A stretch of 64,000 nucleotides of DNA from Paragordius varius (GCA_964247055.1 OZ176057.1:1054001-1118000), one strand, 5' to 3'. Shown: positions 36,222-49,802, counted from the stretch's first letter. Notes: generated by a model from the letters alone, not told the origin. Program-made: numbers and translations.

Positions 36222-36757
36222 CAGTAAAAATTTAATTTATAAATGCAAACAGTAAAACTAAAAGACAAATTTTTTAAAACTATTATATCGTTTCGGGTAA
36301 TAATATGGGCATGGAGATGTAAATTGGCAAACATCTAGAGCAGGGGTGTCTAACACGCGTCCGCAAGCGGCCCAACTTTGTGAGCCCGTTGAAAATTTGA
36401 AAATCTATAATTTTCAATATGCTCACAATATCTTCATAAAATTGATATTTCTTAAACAATATTTCGAATTATTCTATACCAAAAATTATATTGTGTTTGC
36501 ATGTTACAATCTTATATTTAAAATATAATTAATTATTCGTGACTATCTTTCAAAGGCAGGGCCCGCCAGATTTTTTGAGTCAAAAATGCAGCCCACGAAC
36601 CCATATGTGTTGGACACCCCTGATCTGCAGCAAATACTTCACAATTTTAATCATTCGATTTGTAATAAAAAATTAAATTATAAAAGAGTATACATAGCTG
36701 TTTTAAAATGTTGTCTTTTAGTGTTTACGCTTTATCTTTACAATTTAAATTTTTACT
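36222..36757. repeat. MITE-2 copy split by a hAT-like element, next to the GPCR stop
   Basis: Left arm ACAGTAAAAATTTAATTTAT, right arm TTTACAATTTAAATTTTTAC. The inserted element lies at 36341-36622. The right terminus is about 10 bp from the GPCR stop codon. Confidence 0.75.
36341..36622. mobile_element. non-autonomous hAT-like element nested in MITE-2
   Basis: Ends CAGGGGTGTCTAACACG and GTGTTGGACACCCCTG are inverted. They are flanked by ATCTAGAG and ATCTGCAG, an 8-bp target duplication with two differences. It shares its ends with the element at 5236-5465. Confidence 0.8.
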
Positions 36758-36767
36758 ATAATATTAA

Positions 36768-37747
36768 TCATTTTTCAACATTATTATGACTAAACATTGT
36801 ATTCGCTGGTGTTATACCTTGTTTTTCTGAACGAATCGATATAATTTTGGGAACTAACAGAAAGTATAGTTGAATTAGCAATATAACACTGTAACACACG
36901 GTTAAAGTTACTAGGGCAGGAAAGCCCGAGATTATGAAATAAAAAATTATGCCAACAACATAAACAAGGACACTGACATTCGTTACAATTTGTAGGAGTC
37001 GAACTCTGTTTGACGACAGGACCGTATACAAATTACTAAGAGTTAAGCTTTGTAAAACCATGATAATCATAACGCAAATTTGTAGGAAGAGAGTTGGTAA
37101 AAGATAGCTAAGTGTAACTGGGTAAGGACTACAAATTTCTTGAATGACAGGTAAGCCTAAATTTCGTCTCTTACTCCGTGCATACAAATATTGTAATCTC
37201 ACGTCCTGTTCCTCTTTACGTAGCACAGTGGGTAAATGTTTACCCACATAAATCACGTAAATTATGAACTGTGAATATAAAAAAGATTGAAATAAATTTT
37301 AGTTAAAATATCTATGTTATAAAAGAGCGAGTCTTGACAGGGATTGTGACCGCTTTTATAAATAGGTTCAAAAGTAAACATATTTTATTACACGTTATTA
37401 TAAAAATAAAAAATGGCATATTTGCCAAAACGTAGCACAAAAATTGGTAAAAAAAATAAATAAAGATAAAAAATTACTAATTTGGTTTTCATACATGCAT
37501 ATGCATATATGACTGTGGAAAATTTGATAAATCAACGGTTAGACCTATATTTTTCACTAAAATTCGCAATGAATTTGATAAAAAATGAGTGAGTCTTTAA
37601 CTGGAGCATTTAGAAATTAGTTTTAGATTAATTATTTTAAAGTAACGCATATATATATATATATAAACTAACTTTTGCATTCACAAAAACTTTAAACCAT
37701 TGATTAATAATAGTCGGCCCTTTACAAATAAACTGTTATTTTATAAA

Positions 37748-37793
<46 letters not shown>

Positions 37794-40700
37794 GCCACAT
37801 TAAATAAATAAATAAATTTCTAACTTGTATGAGAAATGTTATGATAAAATAACGTTTGACTCCGCGATTAATATCCATCTCAATTGCTTTCGTCACCTGC
37901 TGTTTGTACTTTTTTATTGCAATGTATTGTCGACACACTAAGCTAATGTATATGAAAACGAATGACACCAGAAAACAAAAAAGACTCCATCCACATAATC
38001 CATAACTCAAACGTGGTATCATCAGCAAATAAATTGATACACAACCCAAGAATATACCCAGGGCATGGAAATACAGTATGGATCGATATTCCAGTTGAAA
38101 CGTCAAATTTTTATAATGCCTCAGGTAAAAAGCTATGGCAAAAGCAAGGAGAATCAGTGTGACAGTAGCCAGAAAGTATAAGAAGGCCCAAACGCGTAAA
38201 TTTCGTACATGACTTACTAATAATCGTGCACACTTGGTTTGATTAATGTTAGGTGCTGTGAGGTAGGGACACTTTTTACAAATCTCAAAATTATTCTGGG
38301 CAAGTTTATTAATGGGCGTAAATATTTCGTTTTTGGCACAACCAAGGCAAACCCAACAACATTTACTGGTTGTGGTGTAAGCACGAGTGTTATTAACACA
38401 TGGTTGGGAACAACTCGAGATTGGGGCAGTTTTCCAATCTGAAAATGTATGTCTGTTCCACATTATTGGCTGTTGAATGATAAGTTTAGTTGGGTTTGTA
38501 GTCTGTATGAACCTGCCAACTGCGATAGAGCCTAGAGTACCGTTTAAAAATCGGCGAAAATTAGAGAAACGAATAGGTTCATTCACAGAACGTTCATGAT
38601 TGAAATGGATGTGGCCGGTGAGTGCAAAAAATGATATGTTAGCTATAATGTCTCGAAAATATATCGGTACATTTTGCATGATACATTGGGTTAGGTCTAA
38701 TCTACTATACAGTGTGGTCTTATTATTATTGCTACAATGAGTGGATATAAGTTTGGCGAATCCATACATCATAGTCGTAGTTGCATCCATAGTCAATGTA
38801 ATTCGGGGATTAAGAGCTCCCCTCGATCGTCTTTGAAGATCTGCAATATGAGTTTCCAAATATTTGAACCAAGGATGACTGAGTCCTCCAGTGTTATTTC
38901 GTTTTGAAGTCATCAACCATTCCGAATATTCTTTGGGCACGTTACCGAATTCTGAAAGGATTATACTTCCGTCAACAATGTTGGTCAAATTATGGGATTC
39001 CAGTTCATAGGGCTGAGGCCATGTATCTGGTCCTATGAACAAAAAATATGGATCTTGTTTGATCTTTTGAATCGCTCTCAGCATCGGAACGAACTGATAA
39101 GAATTAAGTAAGGTAAAAACTATTCTTGCAGTAGGTTTGGTACCCATAAGTGCCAAAGTTTGCTGATCAAAAGATATGGGGGAATCACTGTTGACTTTAA
39201 GCGTTTGCCAAAGGCATATATCATTATCCTCCAGAAGTTCCACAAATTGACCATAAAAACGTATGTAATAAGGATCATCCGAGTATATAATTGATACTTG
39301 GTTCCAATGAAAATATCGAACGAATTCGACCATACCCATTAAATAACTATCGTGGGGCGATGTTATTCGATACAAATAATTGAAGCTACAATAAAAATTG
39401 AAATTATACGGATAAAACGTAAAAATACAAAGACAATTTTTTTTCTAAACAAGCTTACGTTTTTAAACCTTAATTTATCCTATAAAAATTATTTAAATGC
39501 AATCGTAATATACATTAATTGTGTTACCCATTTAATCTTTTTTATACTTTCAGTTTAATACAATCAGCATAATTAAAAAATAAACATTAAAAATGTATGG
39601 TTGGTTGTCTTTCAGAAAATAATATTTGTATATTACGTCCCCGTAAAATTTCAATTTTTACTGTAAATTATACTAAATATCTGATTTCTCATATATTTTG
39701 TGTTAGTTAACATATATATATAAATACCAAATTCGTTAGTGAGCAAGTTGGTAGCTCCTTTTAACATTTTTTGGTACATTTTAAAATATTTTACAGTATG
39801 CATTTTAATGGTTGCATATTTCACATTATAATAGGGAAATTTCCAACACAGGAGAGTGTATGGAAAAAAAGGAAATAATTGTTTATTTAACATTTTGTTG
39901 ATACTGTGTGCAAATTGCCCTACAGTGTGATATAAGCGACCATTAAAATGCTTACTGTATTAGAAAATCTTTCATATGTTTCATACTTTATGAAACAAGT
40001 TTTAAATAAATTTTAAATTTTGGGCAGTTTATTAGTCCAATTTGTATCAAAGGATAAGTCTTCATGATTTGTGGTTGCTAATTTATTTTAGCCATCAAAT
40101 TATCTTAAAATATTGTGTTTGCTTAACATAAAATAAAATTTATTTTATTATGAAGTAGCACGATATTTTTAATTCCTAAAACTTTCATTAATATTTACGA
40201 CATCTAATACCAATTTCTATTTACCGTGGAAAAAATGTCAATGATTTTAAAGTTAAAAAAATACAGCAAAATTATACTTAGTCATATCAAGTATATTTTT
40301 CATCTCTTTCACTAATTTAAAAAGCTTTACGAATATTTTATATATATTTGACAATTTTTTGATTTTCCACGATATAATTAGTACAACTTGAAATTATACC
40401 AAAACGTTAAAATATAAAGACAAATATTTTTAACTTAAGGACAACCATACTTTTTTAAACCTTAATTTTTCTCATATATATATAATCATAATTTTAAAAT
40501 ATAATATTCATTGCGTCACCAATATAGATATCAATTCTTCAATATTCAATTTGAAACAATTGAATTTTATATAAAGATATGAAGCTTAAAAAAGTATGGT
40601 GGTTGTCTTTTGAAAAAGAATTGTCTTTTATTTTAACGTTTTGTCTGTATAATTTCAATTTTTACTTACTGTAGTCTATGAAAAAGATCCGAATTGGCCT

Positions 40701-43481
40701 CTGGTGAAATTTGTGTCATATTGTAAAATGATAGGAAAGGGCTAACGTTTGTAGCGACATTACTGGTTAGAGGTCCTACGAGACCCACTATTCTAAAAGC
40801 TTCACGTAAATTCATCATTACTATACATTGAATCTAAATTACAGTAAAAACTAAATACGGAAAAAATGTAAAAATATAAAGACAAATAAATTCTTAATAT
40901 TATAACTATAATATCTATCGTTGTAAGTATCATAATAAAGTGTGCAGGTATAAATTATTATTTCTCTAAGTTATACAGTCATGTATCCATTATTTTAAAA
41001 ATTTATTTTCTTTCGTTAAATGGGTATAAATATTTGTTAAAGAATGGAAAAAACAAGATTCATCAAAAAATAAGAATTACCATAGAGCTCTTGTTTCTCC
41101 ATTCTTTACCGAATATTTATACCCATTTAACAAAAAAAATAATTTTTGATAAAATTAAGGATACATAACTGTATATTTCTCAATTGTAATCTTTTAATTA
41201 ATAAATAAAAATCAATGTTTAAAACGACAAAAATAAATTGTCCTTAAGCTTTTATATGTTAGTTATATAATTTGAATACTGTAGATGGGGGGCTAAATAT
41301 GTTGCGCCTTCATTTATTTTTATGATTATTAATTGAGGAAAAAATATTTTAAAATACAGAGAATTAATTATATATGGATGCACACAAAACATATCCCGAT
41401 AAAATAATTATATTTTGGGATTTTCATGGTGAGTACGGTGCATCCAAGAAAAATAAAAGAAAATATTTTAAAAACTTACAATTGTTTTATATCGTATATA
41501 AATATTTTTATTTTCTCTAGAAATCCAAAATTTTTAGCCCTTTCTAAGCCAGTGTTTTCGAAAAAATTCCCAAATTTTGCCAAACAATTTTTGAATGTTA
41601 GATACAATTTTAAGCTTAAAGTGTATCTGATGGTTGATGTATGATAGAAAAGGTATAACTAACGCCTTTTTTTTAATTTGAAAGATTTACAATTTTTGAC
41701 TAAATGTATTATAATGTTGCAAAATATATATATACATGTATACATATAAATATATATATATATATAACTTAAAATTAAAGTCTATAAATTTTTTAATTAA
41801 AAAGGGTAAAAAATATTTAACTCTATCGAATTAAATATAAAAAGAGATCTTTTACCGTTTCCAGTATCCTTCTAAATACCATTAAATATTATATTATAGT
41901 ATAATTTATCTAACGTTTAATGTTTTAAACAAAGTATGCTTTTTTTCAAAAAAATTTCTTTATTACATATTGCTGAGATATAAGGTTATTGCAAAATCTC
42001 GCTATTTTTTGCCTTTATTTCAACAAAAATACATTTTAGATGGGCTAAATTAAGAATTTCGTAGCCCAGCTTTGTCTTTAAACGTAGTTTAGGAATATAT
42101 TATGATATATTTACGATGATGTTTTTTAAAATAAAGGAACTATCCCGAAAAGTTTTAGCATCATATGTGCTATTTTTGCGATTTTATGGTATATATAAAT
42201 CACAAAAGTGCAAATATTTTTGTTGTATGACACGCAAAGCCCAAAACCAAAAACGCTATTAGAACCTAATATATTCTATAAAATAAATTATATTTTATCA
42301 GGATATATTTTTTACCATGAATCGCATATTTACCATCTTTTATATATGATTTCAGCACCTCATTCCTTTTTAGGCTATTGTACCCTACGTGTTATATACA
42401 AATAACTTAAGAGATATGTATATAACCTTTTAGGCGCATTAGATAATTTTTTAAAAATTTTCATAAAATCTTCATTATGATTTTTACCCTCCAGATTTGT
42501 ATATACTAAAAAACTGACATTTATACAGTAAAACTGAAATTAAAGGACAAAACTTAAAATTATAGATAAACATTTTTATCCAAAGGATAACCATACTTTT
42601 TTAACCTTAATTTTTCCTATATACGTTTATTTAGAGTTATAATTTGTACAATTGATTGGGTTTCACACTTTGCCTGCCATTTTAACAATGTGTTATGAAA
42701 ATCATTTTAAAGGTAGGTTTTCTTTTTGAGAAAATATTCTATATATTTGTACATTTTGTCCGTATAATATCAGTTTTCACTGTAAATTTAATGCATTAAA
42801 TTTTTTTAATATTTTTGAAAACCAGTTGTTGGTTTTGAGTGTTGGATTATATGTGGACTATAATACTCATAAAATTATAAAAATTTTAAGCCTTTATATC
42901 TTATTATAACAATGATTTTAATCATTATTAGACAATATAATGTCTGTTAATAAATTAGCATTACAAATTCAGGGTTCTGCCATAAAAATACCCCATAATG
43001 TATTTTTCACATAAATATTGTAAAATTAGAAAGTATTAATGATTAAAAAAATGTTTAATTATTAGTGTTGACCTATAGTTAGTTATTAAAGTATAAATAT
43101 AAGTTATACTAAAGCTGTTGCAGGGTTAGAGCAGGTAGGGAGTATAAGATACCCCACTTTTAAATTGTACTTTGGGTTAAAATATTGTCGATTCCATTCC
43201 TCTATAATGTAAACCATGGAAAAAGCTTTGACCACAGAAAATTCTTTCAAACTGTCCCCACACATTGAGTAATGATCCAAATTACTGGAATATAGATCGA
43301 ACAGACCCCCAACGTTAATATCACCATCTTTAACGAGTTGAGTAGATGGAAAATTTTTGAGAGATTGCTTTTGCATTTCGTAAGAAGGATTTATTTGAGT
43401 TGTTGTTAATGCGCAAATTATAGTTAACGCCACTGATCTCAAATTTAGAAGGGTAGTAGAGGATAATTTCATAGTGTACAT
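36768..43481 (-). CDS. class C G-protein-coupled receptor, metabotropic-glutamate-receptor-like
   Basis: On the minus strand, exons are 43481-43110, 40833-40670, 39385-37825 and 37268-36768, all GT-AG with exact phase, encoding 865 residues. There is a signal peptide of about 30 residues, then a Venus-flytrap ligand domain (GDINVGGLFDLYS, IVGLVGPLTSNVA, WNQVSIIYSDDPYY, FLFIGPDTWP). A nine-cysteine-type Cys-rich domain follows at about residues 504-564 (SSCSQPC, CCWVCLGC, CKKCPYLTAPNINQTKC). Seven membrane segments lie near 577-599, 616-635, 641-667, 691-712, 750-774, 789-814 and 817-844, closing with the class C motif VPKIISI. The Cys-rich domain separates it from GABA-B receptors. The C-terminal tail is only about 20 residues, shorter than in classical mGluRs. 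In the ligand pocket the Asp of GPDTW fits the mGluR Asp, but the hinge Thr seems replaced (TQISPEANSDL). The ligand is therefore unclear. The start is the first ATG of the exon; another Met follows three codons later. Confidence 0.92.
37749..37791. repeat. (TA)n microsatellite in GPCR intron 3
   Basis: A TA run of about 40 bp that follows the donor of exon 3 by about 35 bp. Similar runs of 25-60 bp lie at 8717-8757, 11711-11741, 23841-23895, 26164-26216, 47397-47433, 54193-54229, 54280-54316 and 61409-61456. Confidence 0.9.
39387..39664. repeat. MITE-2 copy directly upstream of GPCR exon 3
   Basis: Complete copy. Read on the minus strand its right end (TTTCAATTTTTATTGTA) supplies the pyrimidine tract and the A of the AG acceptor at 39386. 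Confidence 0.85.
39793..39959. repeat. MITE-3 copy in GPCR intron 2
   Basis: Termini ACAGTATGCATTTTAATGG and the inverse CATTAAAATGCTTACTGTA. Confidence 0.85.
40384..40672. repeat. MITE-2 copy overlapping the GPCR exon 2 donor
   Basis: Both arms are present. The right end, minus strand CTACAGTAAGTAAAAATTG, contains the donor GT of exon 2 and the last two exon bases. Confidence 0.85.
40836..40892. repeat. MITE-2 end fragment upstream of GPCR exon 2
   Basis: TTACAGTAAAAACTAAATAC followed by GTAAAAATATAAAGACAAAT. It lies 2 bp from the exon 2 acceptor AG and provides its pyrimidine tract on the minus strand. Confidence 0.8.
40974..41172. repeat. MITE-4 copy
   Basis: Single-arm version: ACAGTCATGTATCCATTA ... 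GGATACATAACTGTATA. Confidence 0.85.
42523..42783. repeat. MITE-2 copy in GPCR intron 1
   Basis: Starts ACAGTAAAACTGAAATTAAA, ends ATATCAGTTTTCACTGTA. Confidence 0.8.
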
Positions 43482-45498
43482 AAAGGTTTGAAGCAAAAAA
43501 AACTGTTAAAATATCATCATCAAAGAAAATTATTTGCTCAGGTGAATATGGCGCTACGTTTCAAATGCGCTGCTAAAAAACAGATCTTTTCAAATATATC
43601 ACATAATGTCTCTAAAAATCTTTTACAAGAGCGTCTATTACTCAGCAATTTTTTTAATAAATATTTTGATAAAAGAGACAAGATTGAATAGATTAAAATT
43701 AAGATTTCTTTTGCCACCTTCCTTTCATTCCTATTGTTATAAAATGAAAGAAAGATGCAAATATAATATCCAATTAGTGTTTATATTTTAATCACATATT
43801 ATATATTCTATATTAATAAGGCAAATCTATTTAATCATGTTTTTTAATTAAATATCTAACCAATTTGATAAAATAAAAATATTTTTCAATAATTTCACAC
43901 AAAATAATCCCTGCAAACTCCAATCAAAATACATTATTTTTTAATATTACACAGCCCTATAGGTTTTTATTTTTCAAACAACATTCAGGGAAATAGACTC
44001 ACTTAATTACCAAAATGCAATTTATTTGATCAATGCTCCAAGAGTGACTGAAACAATTTTTGAACAAATCAATAGTTTTATCTAAGCGTTTTTTAAAATA
44101 ATTTTGAGTTATATGTATGTTTCCGAAAACCTATGCCCATTCAGTTACAATAAGGAATCTTTTGATTTTTACGTGTGGGTGAACAGAGCCATTTTTTGGA
44201 TAAGCCTTTCAGTTTTTGGCAAAATTCTGAAAAATAAAAGTTTTGAAAAACATTTTTTTCCTTCGAAACAAATTTTTTCGGGTTAGAAGCCCGTTTAAAT
44301 TTATTAATAAATTTTTTAATTGTTTTACAATTGCGTCAAGGCAGACAGAGCCTTTTTTGAATTAACCACTAATAACCCTTCCGTGTGAATATAATGGTGT
44401 AAAGATTGGTTTTAAAGCAATGTTATTTCAAACGCAACCATACTTATTTTGAATTTACTCAATTTTTATTCACAAAAAATGAAATAAAGTTATTAATAGC
44501 AAAATTAATTAAATATTATATTATAGTAATCAAATAATTTAATTAAAAAGAACAAGGTGTTATGAAAAAGTTGGTTCGAGTTTTAAATTTTTTTTATCTA
44601 TTTGTCCTATTAGTACAATATTTTGTAGTTTCATATGTTTATTTATTGCAATCGGTTCTAAAGCGTCAAAATAATGGTCATATGTGTCAGAATTCAACTT
44701 AACCTTGGCTGTGGATGTACCACATACCCTTACCTCTAAATTTTTGCATCAACAATTGAAAATAAACCATGATATGTTATTTATTTCAAATGTTAGTTTT
44801 AAAATATTTTTAATGATATCGTCAATTTCAAACTTTACAATTTTACCATTTGTTATAACATTTTTACAGACATCATTACACCTCTCAATATGGTATACAG
44901 TTGTTTGGCGCTTTTTAATTTATTTTGCTCACGTAGCGTTTAAAATCCAATATATATATTTTGTAAACTTATTGAGGATTTGAGACATATGACCAAAAAT
45001 AAATCTGAAGCTGTAAATTTAACTTTTAGGATTTAAAATTTATTGTGACTATCTTAACACTTATAGCTGGAAATAAGTATATTTAATGGTATAATTCTCT
45101 ACAATAACACTAAGACATTATAAATAATGGGAAATTTAGGTATTAAATTTTATCAATAAATAATTTTAATTAGGTGCTCTTACAAGCGTATTAGGTTATA
45201 CAAATAAGTACAAAATTTCAACGGATCACGCTTTATAGAGCTATCATTTATTTTCTGTTATGTGACTCTTAAAAACTAACTGTATTTTTATAGCAATCAT
45301 AATTTTAAATTTCTAATCTCAAAACAATATATTTTTTATAAGCATTTATGTATGTTTTTAACCTTTTGCAGAAGGGGTAAAATTTTAAATGTTAATAGAT
45401 TAAAATACAATATCGCTATTGTTGTCCTATTGGTGTCCAGCAATGATCTTTATCGTTTTAACAAATTCTTTGAAATATTGATTGCTATACCATAATAA
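43482..45498. other. 5' flank of the GPCR gene, intergenic
   Basis: No gene could be supported here. A 99-codon open frame at 44684-44983 (+) is noted among the rejected items. No MITE copy is obvious in this part. Confidence 0.4.
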
Positions 45499-45753
45499 CA
45501 GTAAAAATTGAAATTATATTAACAAAAGGTAAAAATTTAAAGAAAATATATTTTTTTAAAAAAACTCTACTTTTTATACCTAAATCCTTCTTGCAATAAC
45601 CATTGTAAAATATTAATTATGTTACCAAATATATCGCTATTTTATACTTTGCAATCTAAAAATTTCATTTTAAAAATTATACTTAGTGGTCTTTTGAAAA
45701 AAATATTTGTTTTATATTTTAACATTTTGTCCGTATAATTTTAATTTTTACTC
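45499..45753. repeat. MITE-2 copy
   Basis: Starts ACAGTAAAAATTGAAATTAT, ends TAATTTTAATTTTTACT. Confidence 0.8.
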
Positions 45754-46689
45754 CAAGATATATCATTCCAAGGTTAAATTAGATACTAGTTTGAATGGGA
45801 ACTAATTATTGGATTTAATATCCACAACCATTTACATTTTATTTCCATAATTAGATGGCGGTTAGAATCTCTGTTAAAACCTTTACATTCCTTAATACTG
45901 ACCATGACTATTTAATATAATTTCTAAATGATTTATTTTTTAAATTTTGCATATTTTATGTGCAAAAAATTAGTTATTGAAATGCAAATTATTTTTTTAT
46001 TACGGAAATATCATTGTTAGTTACCATTTCGCGTTTCCTATTTCCGAAACTTAGCCAGAGTTCGTGAAGAGGTTTTTTTAAAAAATATTTTTTAAAAGAA
46101 CAATTTTTTTTCGTCAACTAAAAAACTAAAATACCCTTTTAACATTATAAAATTCGGATGAATAAATTTTTAACTTAACAAATTAAAAACCTTGTTTATT
46201 CAAAAATATTCAATTATTTTATTTGGGTGAAAATATTATTAATACGGATAAATATTAATTTTCCAGTTTTTATGTTGTTCATATACTGTATTTTATTATA
46301 TTTGCTATTTAAATCAAAGGAATTAAAATATTTAAGCTAAAAAAATCTATAAAATTGATTCAATATTTAATTAAACTTTTTTGAGATATTAAACAATTAC
46401 TATATAAAATATATTAATATATGTAAGAAAAGGTATTCCAAAAAATTTTTTTGAAAGAAAACCAAAATATCAAAATTTTGCGAATATTTGCCTCAGTATT
46501 TCCGCCCTAAATTTAATCTCATTTTAATAATAACCGTATAGAAACGCTAGTTCATAAACCCGACAAATACGTATTTTAAGATTATTTTAACCCAATTAAT
46601 TGTTTTTTTTGCAATTCATAATCAATTTACGGTTAAAAGCCCCCGGAGAGATAAAAGAGTGTTAATTTAATATTTGTTTTAATTTTTTT
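45754..46689. other. intergenic AT-rich stretch
   Basis: I see no gene, RNA or clear repeat here. Confidence 0.4.
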
Positions 46690-46979
46690 TTACAAAATAA
46701 GTTAGGACAAAATGTAAAAATATAACGACAAATATTTTTTATCTAACAGACAACAGTACTTTTCAAATCTTGATTTTTTTAAATATATGTCATTGTTTTT
46801 AAACTGCAAAGTATAATATAGTAATGCAAATTGGTAAAACAATTAATAATGTATTTTACGATTGTAATTAAATAATTTATATAAAAAAATAAGAATTAAA
46901 AAAGTATGGTTGTTTTTTGGAAAAAACTATTTTTCTATATATTTTCACTTTTTGTCCGTATAATATCATTTTTACTGTA
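46690..46979. repeat. MITE-2 copy abutting the CLEC16A last exon
   Basis: The right end TATCATTTTTACTGTATA lies about 25 bp from the putative CLEC16A stop, so it would form the start of the 3' UTR. Confidence 0.75.
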
Positions 46980-47002
46980 TATCCTTCAAAAATTTACGAA
47001 AT

Positions 47003-47393
47003 CTAAGAAAAAAATATTTTTTCAAACATATTTTCTGATAAATATTTCCCAAATTTTGGCAATAAACTAGTAAAAAAAATGTTAACATAAATGCTTGTTT
47101 TGGTGAATACGACCCATGGAACCAATTGTGTTTTAAAGGCCCCTGACTGGCCTGAAACATATATAAAGTACAATTAGTTATTTCAAAACATTTAAATTAT
47201 AAAATTTATTAAACATTATTTGCACATAGCTCTCTAGCTTCTAAACATTATTGCATTGTTGTAAAATCATTATTAAAATCATTACTATTGAATAAAATTA
47301 AATATCTTTTATGGTGGTACTTTTTGAGCTTGGAAAGTCGGATGACGGTGTTTGTTGATTTTTTATATTTGATATGTTGATTTGACTAGGTGC

Positions 47394-47435
<42 letters not shown>

Positions 47436-47788
47436 ATTTACAGTTCAAATTCACCCCTGAACAATTCAAATTCACCCTTGAACAATCCAAATTCACCTTT
47501 AAATCAAATTCACCCTAAAAATAAATTATGTGTTTTCGAAATAATATAACTCATTATTAAAGTGAAATATATGTTTATGGTATAGTTTATTATTTTTTCA
47601 GTATTATTTTAATTTAAAACAAAATTTTTATTTTTTAAAAATATATAAAATATAGGTAATTTTTAATCTTAAAAAACATATATTTTTGAGGATGAATTTG
47701 ACATGTTCGAGGGTGATTTTGAATTCAAGGGTGAATTTAAATTGTTCAAGGGTGAATTTGAGTTTAAGGGTGAAATTGAACTGTAAAT

Positions 47789-47823
<35 letters not shown>

Positions 47824-49754
47824 TAAAAATGAAATTATACGGGGACAAAACATAACAATATAAAGACAAACATTTTTATCTAAAAGACACCAATCATACT
47901 TTTTTAACCCTTAATTTATTTATTAGTAACAATTGTAAATTTTTACAATTGATTGTGTTAATAATATATATATCTCAATTTCATACTTTACCGTTTTAAA
48001 CTGTAGGTAATATATTTTAAAAAAATCAAGATTTAAAATATGGTTGTCTTTTCAATAAAATTATTTGTCTATATATTTGTACGCATTGTCCGTATAATTA
48101 TATTTTTATTTAAAATGTAAAAAAATGGCGATTTCAATCAATTATCCCAACTAGATTCTTTTTTTAATTCACAAATAAACGCTTAACAACATTTTATGGA
48201 AAAATAATTATTATTAAACCGTCTTTTTTGATCTCCACGGGAGCTAACGATTTGGGTAACATAAAAAAAATATTTTTATAAATTATTTTTAAACTTTTTG
48301 AGCTTAAAATAGAATTATGCAAAACTTAAAAAATCAAGAATAATATACCAAGAAAAAATATTTTTTAATCCAGATTATATTTGAATAAAATAATATCCCC
48401 ACGTGTTACCAGTTAACATTTCTAATTTTTTTGTAATCCCAAAGAACTATTTAAAAAAAACTTGAAGTTTTTACAATAAAAATGAAATTATACAGGGGGA
48501 CAAAACGTAAAAAATAAAGACAAATATTTTTTTCTAAAAAACAACCATACATTTTTAATCATGCTTTTTTTTCAAATATAAATCATTGTTTTAATCTGCA
48601 AAATATAAAATAGAAATGTAAATTGGTAACACAATCAATTTTATAGTTTACGATTGTAAATAAATATTTTATATAGCAAAAATTAAGGAAAGTTTAAAAA
48701 AGTATGGTTGTCTTTTGAAAAAATAATTTTGTCTTTACTTTTTGAGTTTTTACTGTATAATTACAATTCGTCTCCGTAATTTAAACTTCTAAAACTGTGG
48801 CTTTAAAAAATAGTATTTTTATATTTTTAATTATCCATTAAATATACCATTTACAATTCAAATTCACCCTTGAACAATTCAAATTCCCCCTTAAAATAAA
48901 TTATGTGTTTTCGAGCTAATATAATTCCTTATAAATAAGAAATATATTCCTATGGCTATATATTATTATTTTTTCAGTATTAATTTTAAACGAAATTTAT
49001 TTTTTTATATATATCAAAAATATAAATAATTTTTAATCTCAAAAAACACTTCCTTTATTTTCAAGGGTGAATTTGAAATGTTCAAGGGCGAATTTAAATT
49101 GCTTAAAGGTGAATTTGAATTGTTAAAGGGTGAAATTGAACTGTTCAAGAATGAATTTAAATTGTACAAGGGTGAATTTGAATTGTTTAAGGGTAAATTT
49201 GAACTGTAAATGGTATATATAAAATTAACTTTTGTAATTTAGTTTAGGTTAGTTAAAATTTTATCATACATATACCATCAAGAGTAATTGATGATTGATT
49301 AAAATGGGTATCCGTAATTTTACTGGAATCAGAATAGTAATTCTGTACTAATTTTGAGTCTTGAACAGAGCAGTTTTGATGAATATTGGAATAATTATCA
49401 TTTCTTCTGTTTTCTATCAAAAAAAAACAAGAAGAATAAATTATAGTAAAGCTTTTGTAAGGACTTAATATTTTTAAAAAGGTAAACAGTTAAAATATAT
49501 ATTAAAATTATACAGGCAAAATGGTAAAATATAAAGACAAATATTTTTTTTTCTAAAAGATAACCATACTTTTTGAAACATTCCTTAAATTTTCTCATAT
49601 AAACATTCCCAACCATATCAATTTCCTACTTTGCGATTTCAAACAATGAGTTTTATTAATATAAATTAGTTTATAATGAGAATGGTTGTCTTTTAGAAAA
49701 AAATCGTTGCCTTTATATATTTACGTTTTGTCCGTATAATTTTAATTTTTACTG

Positions 49755-49802
<48 letters not shown>

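Noticed and set aside
37741-37824. Continuation of the GPCR exon 3 frame into a (YI)n stretch
   Set aside because: It runs past a good donor at 37824 into a TA microsatellite; the spliced form gives the proper membrane segment and phase.
41426-42405. Short open frames in GPCR intron 1
   Set aside because: Composition matches AT-rich noncoding DNA, and the receptor reads correctly without them.
44684-44983. 99-codon open frame on the plus strand with hydrophobic stretches
   Set aside because: No ATG start of its own, no recognised family and no convincing splice partners. It is unusually long for such AT-rich DNA, so a lost or unknown small gene cannot be excluded.
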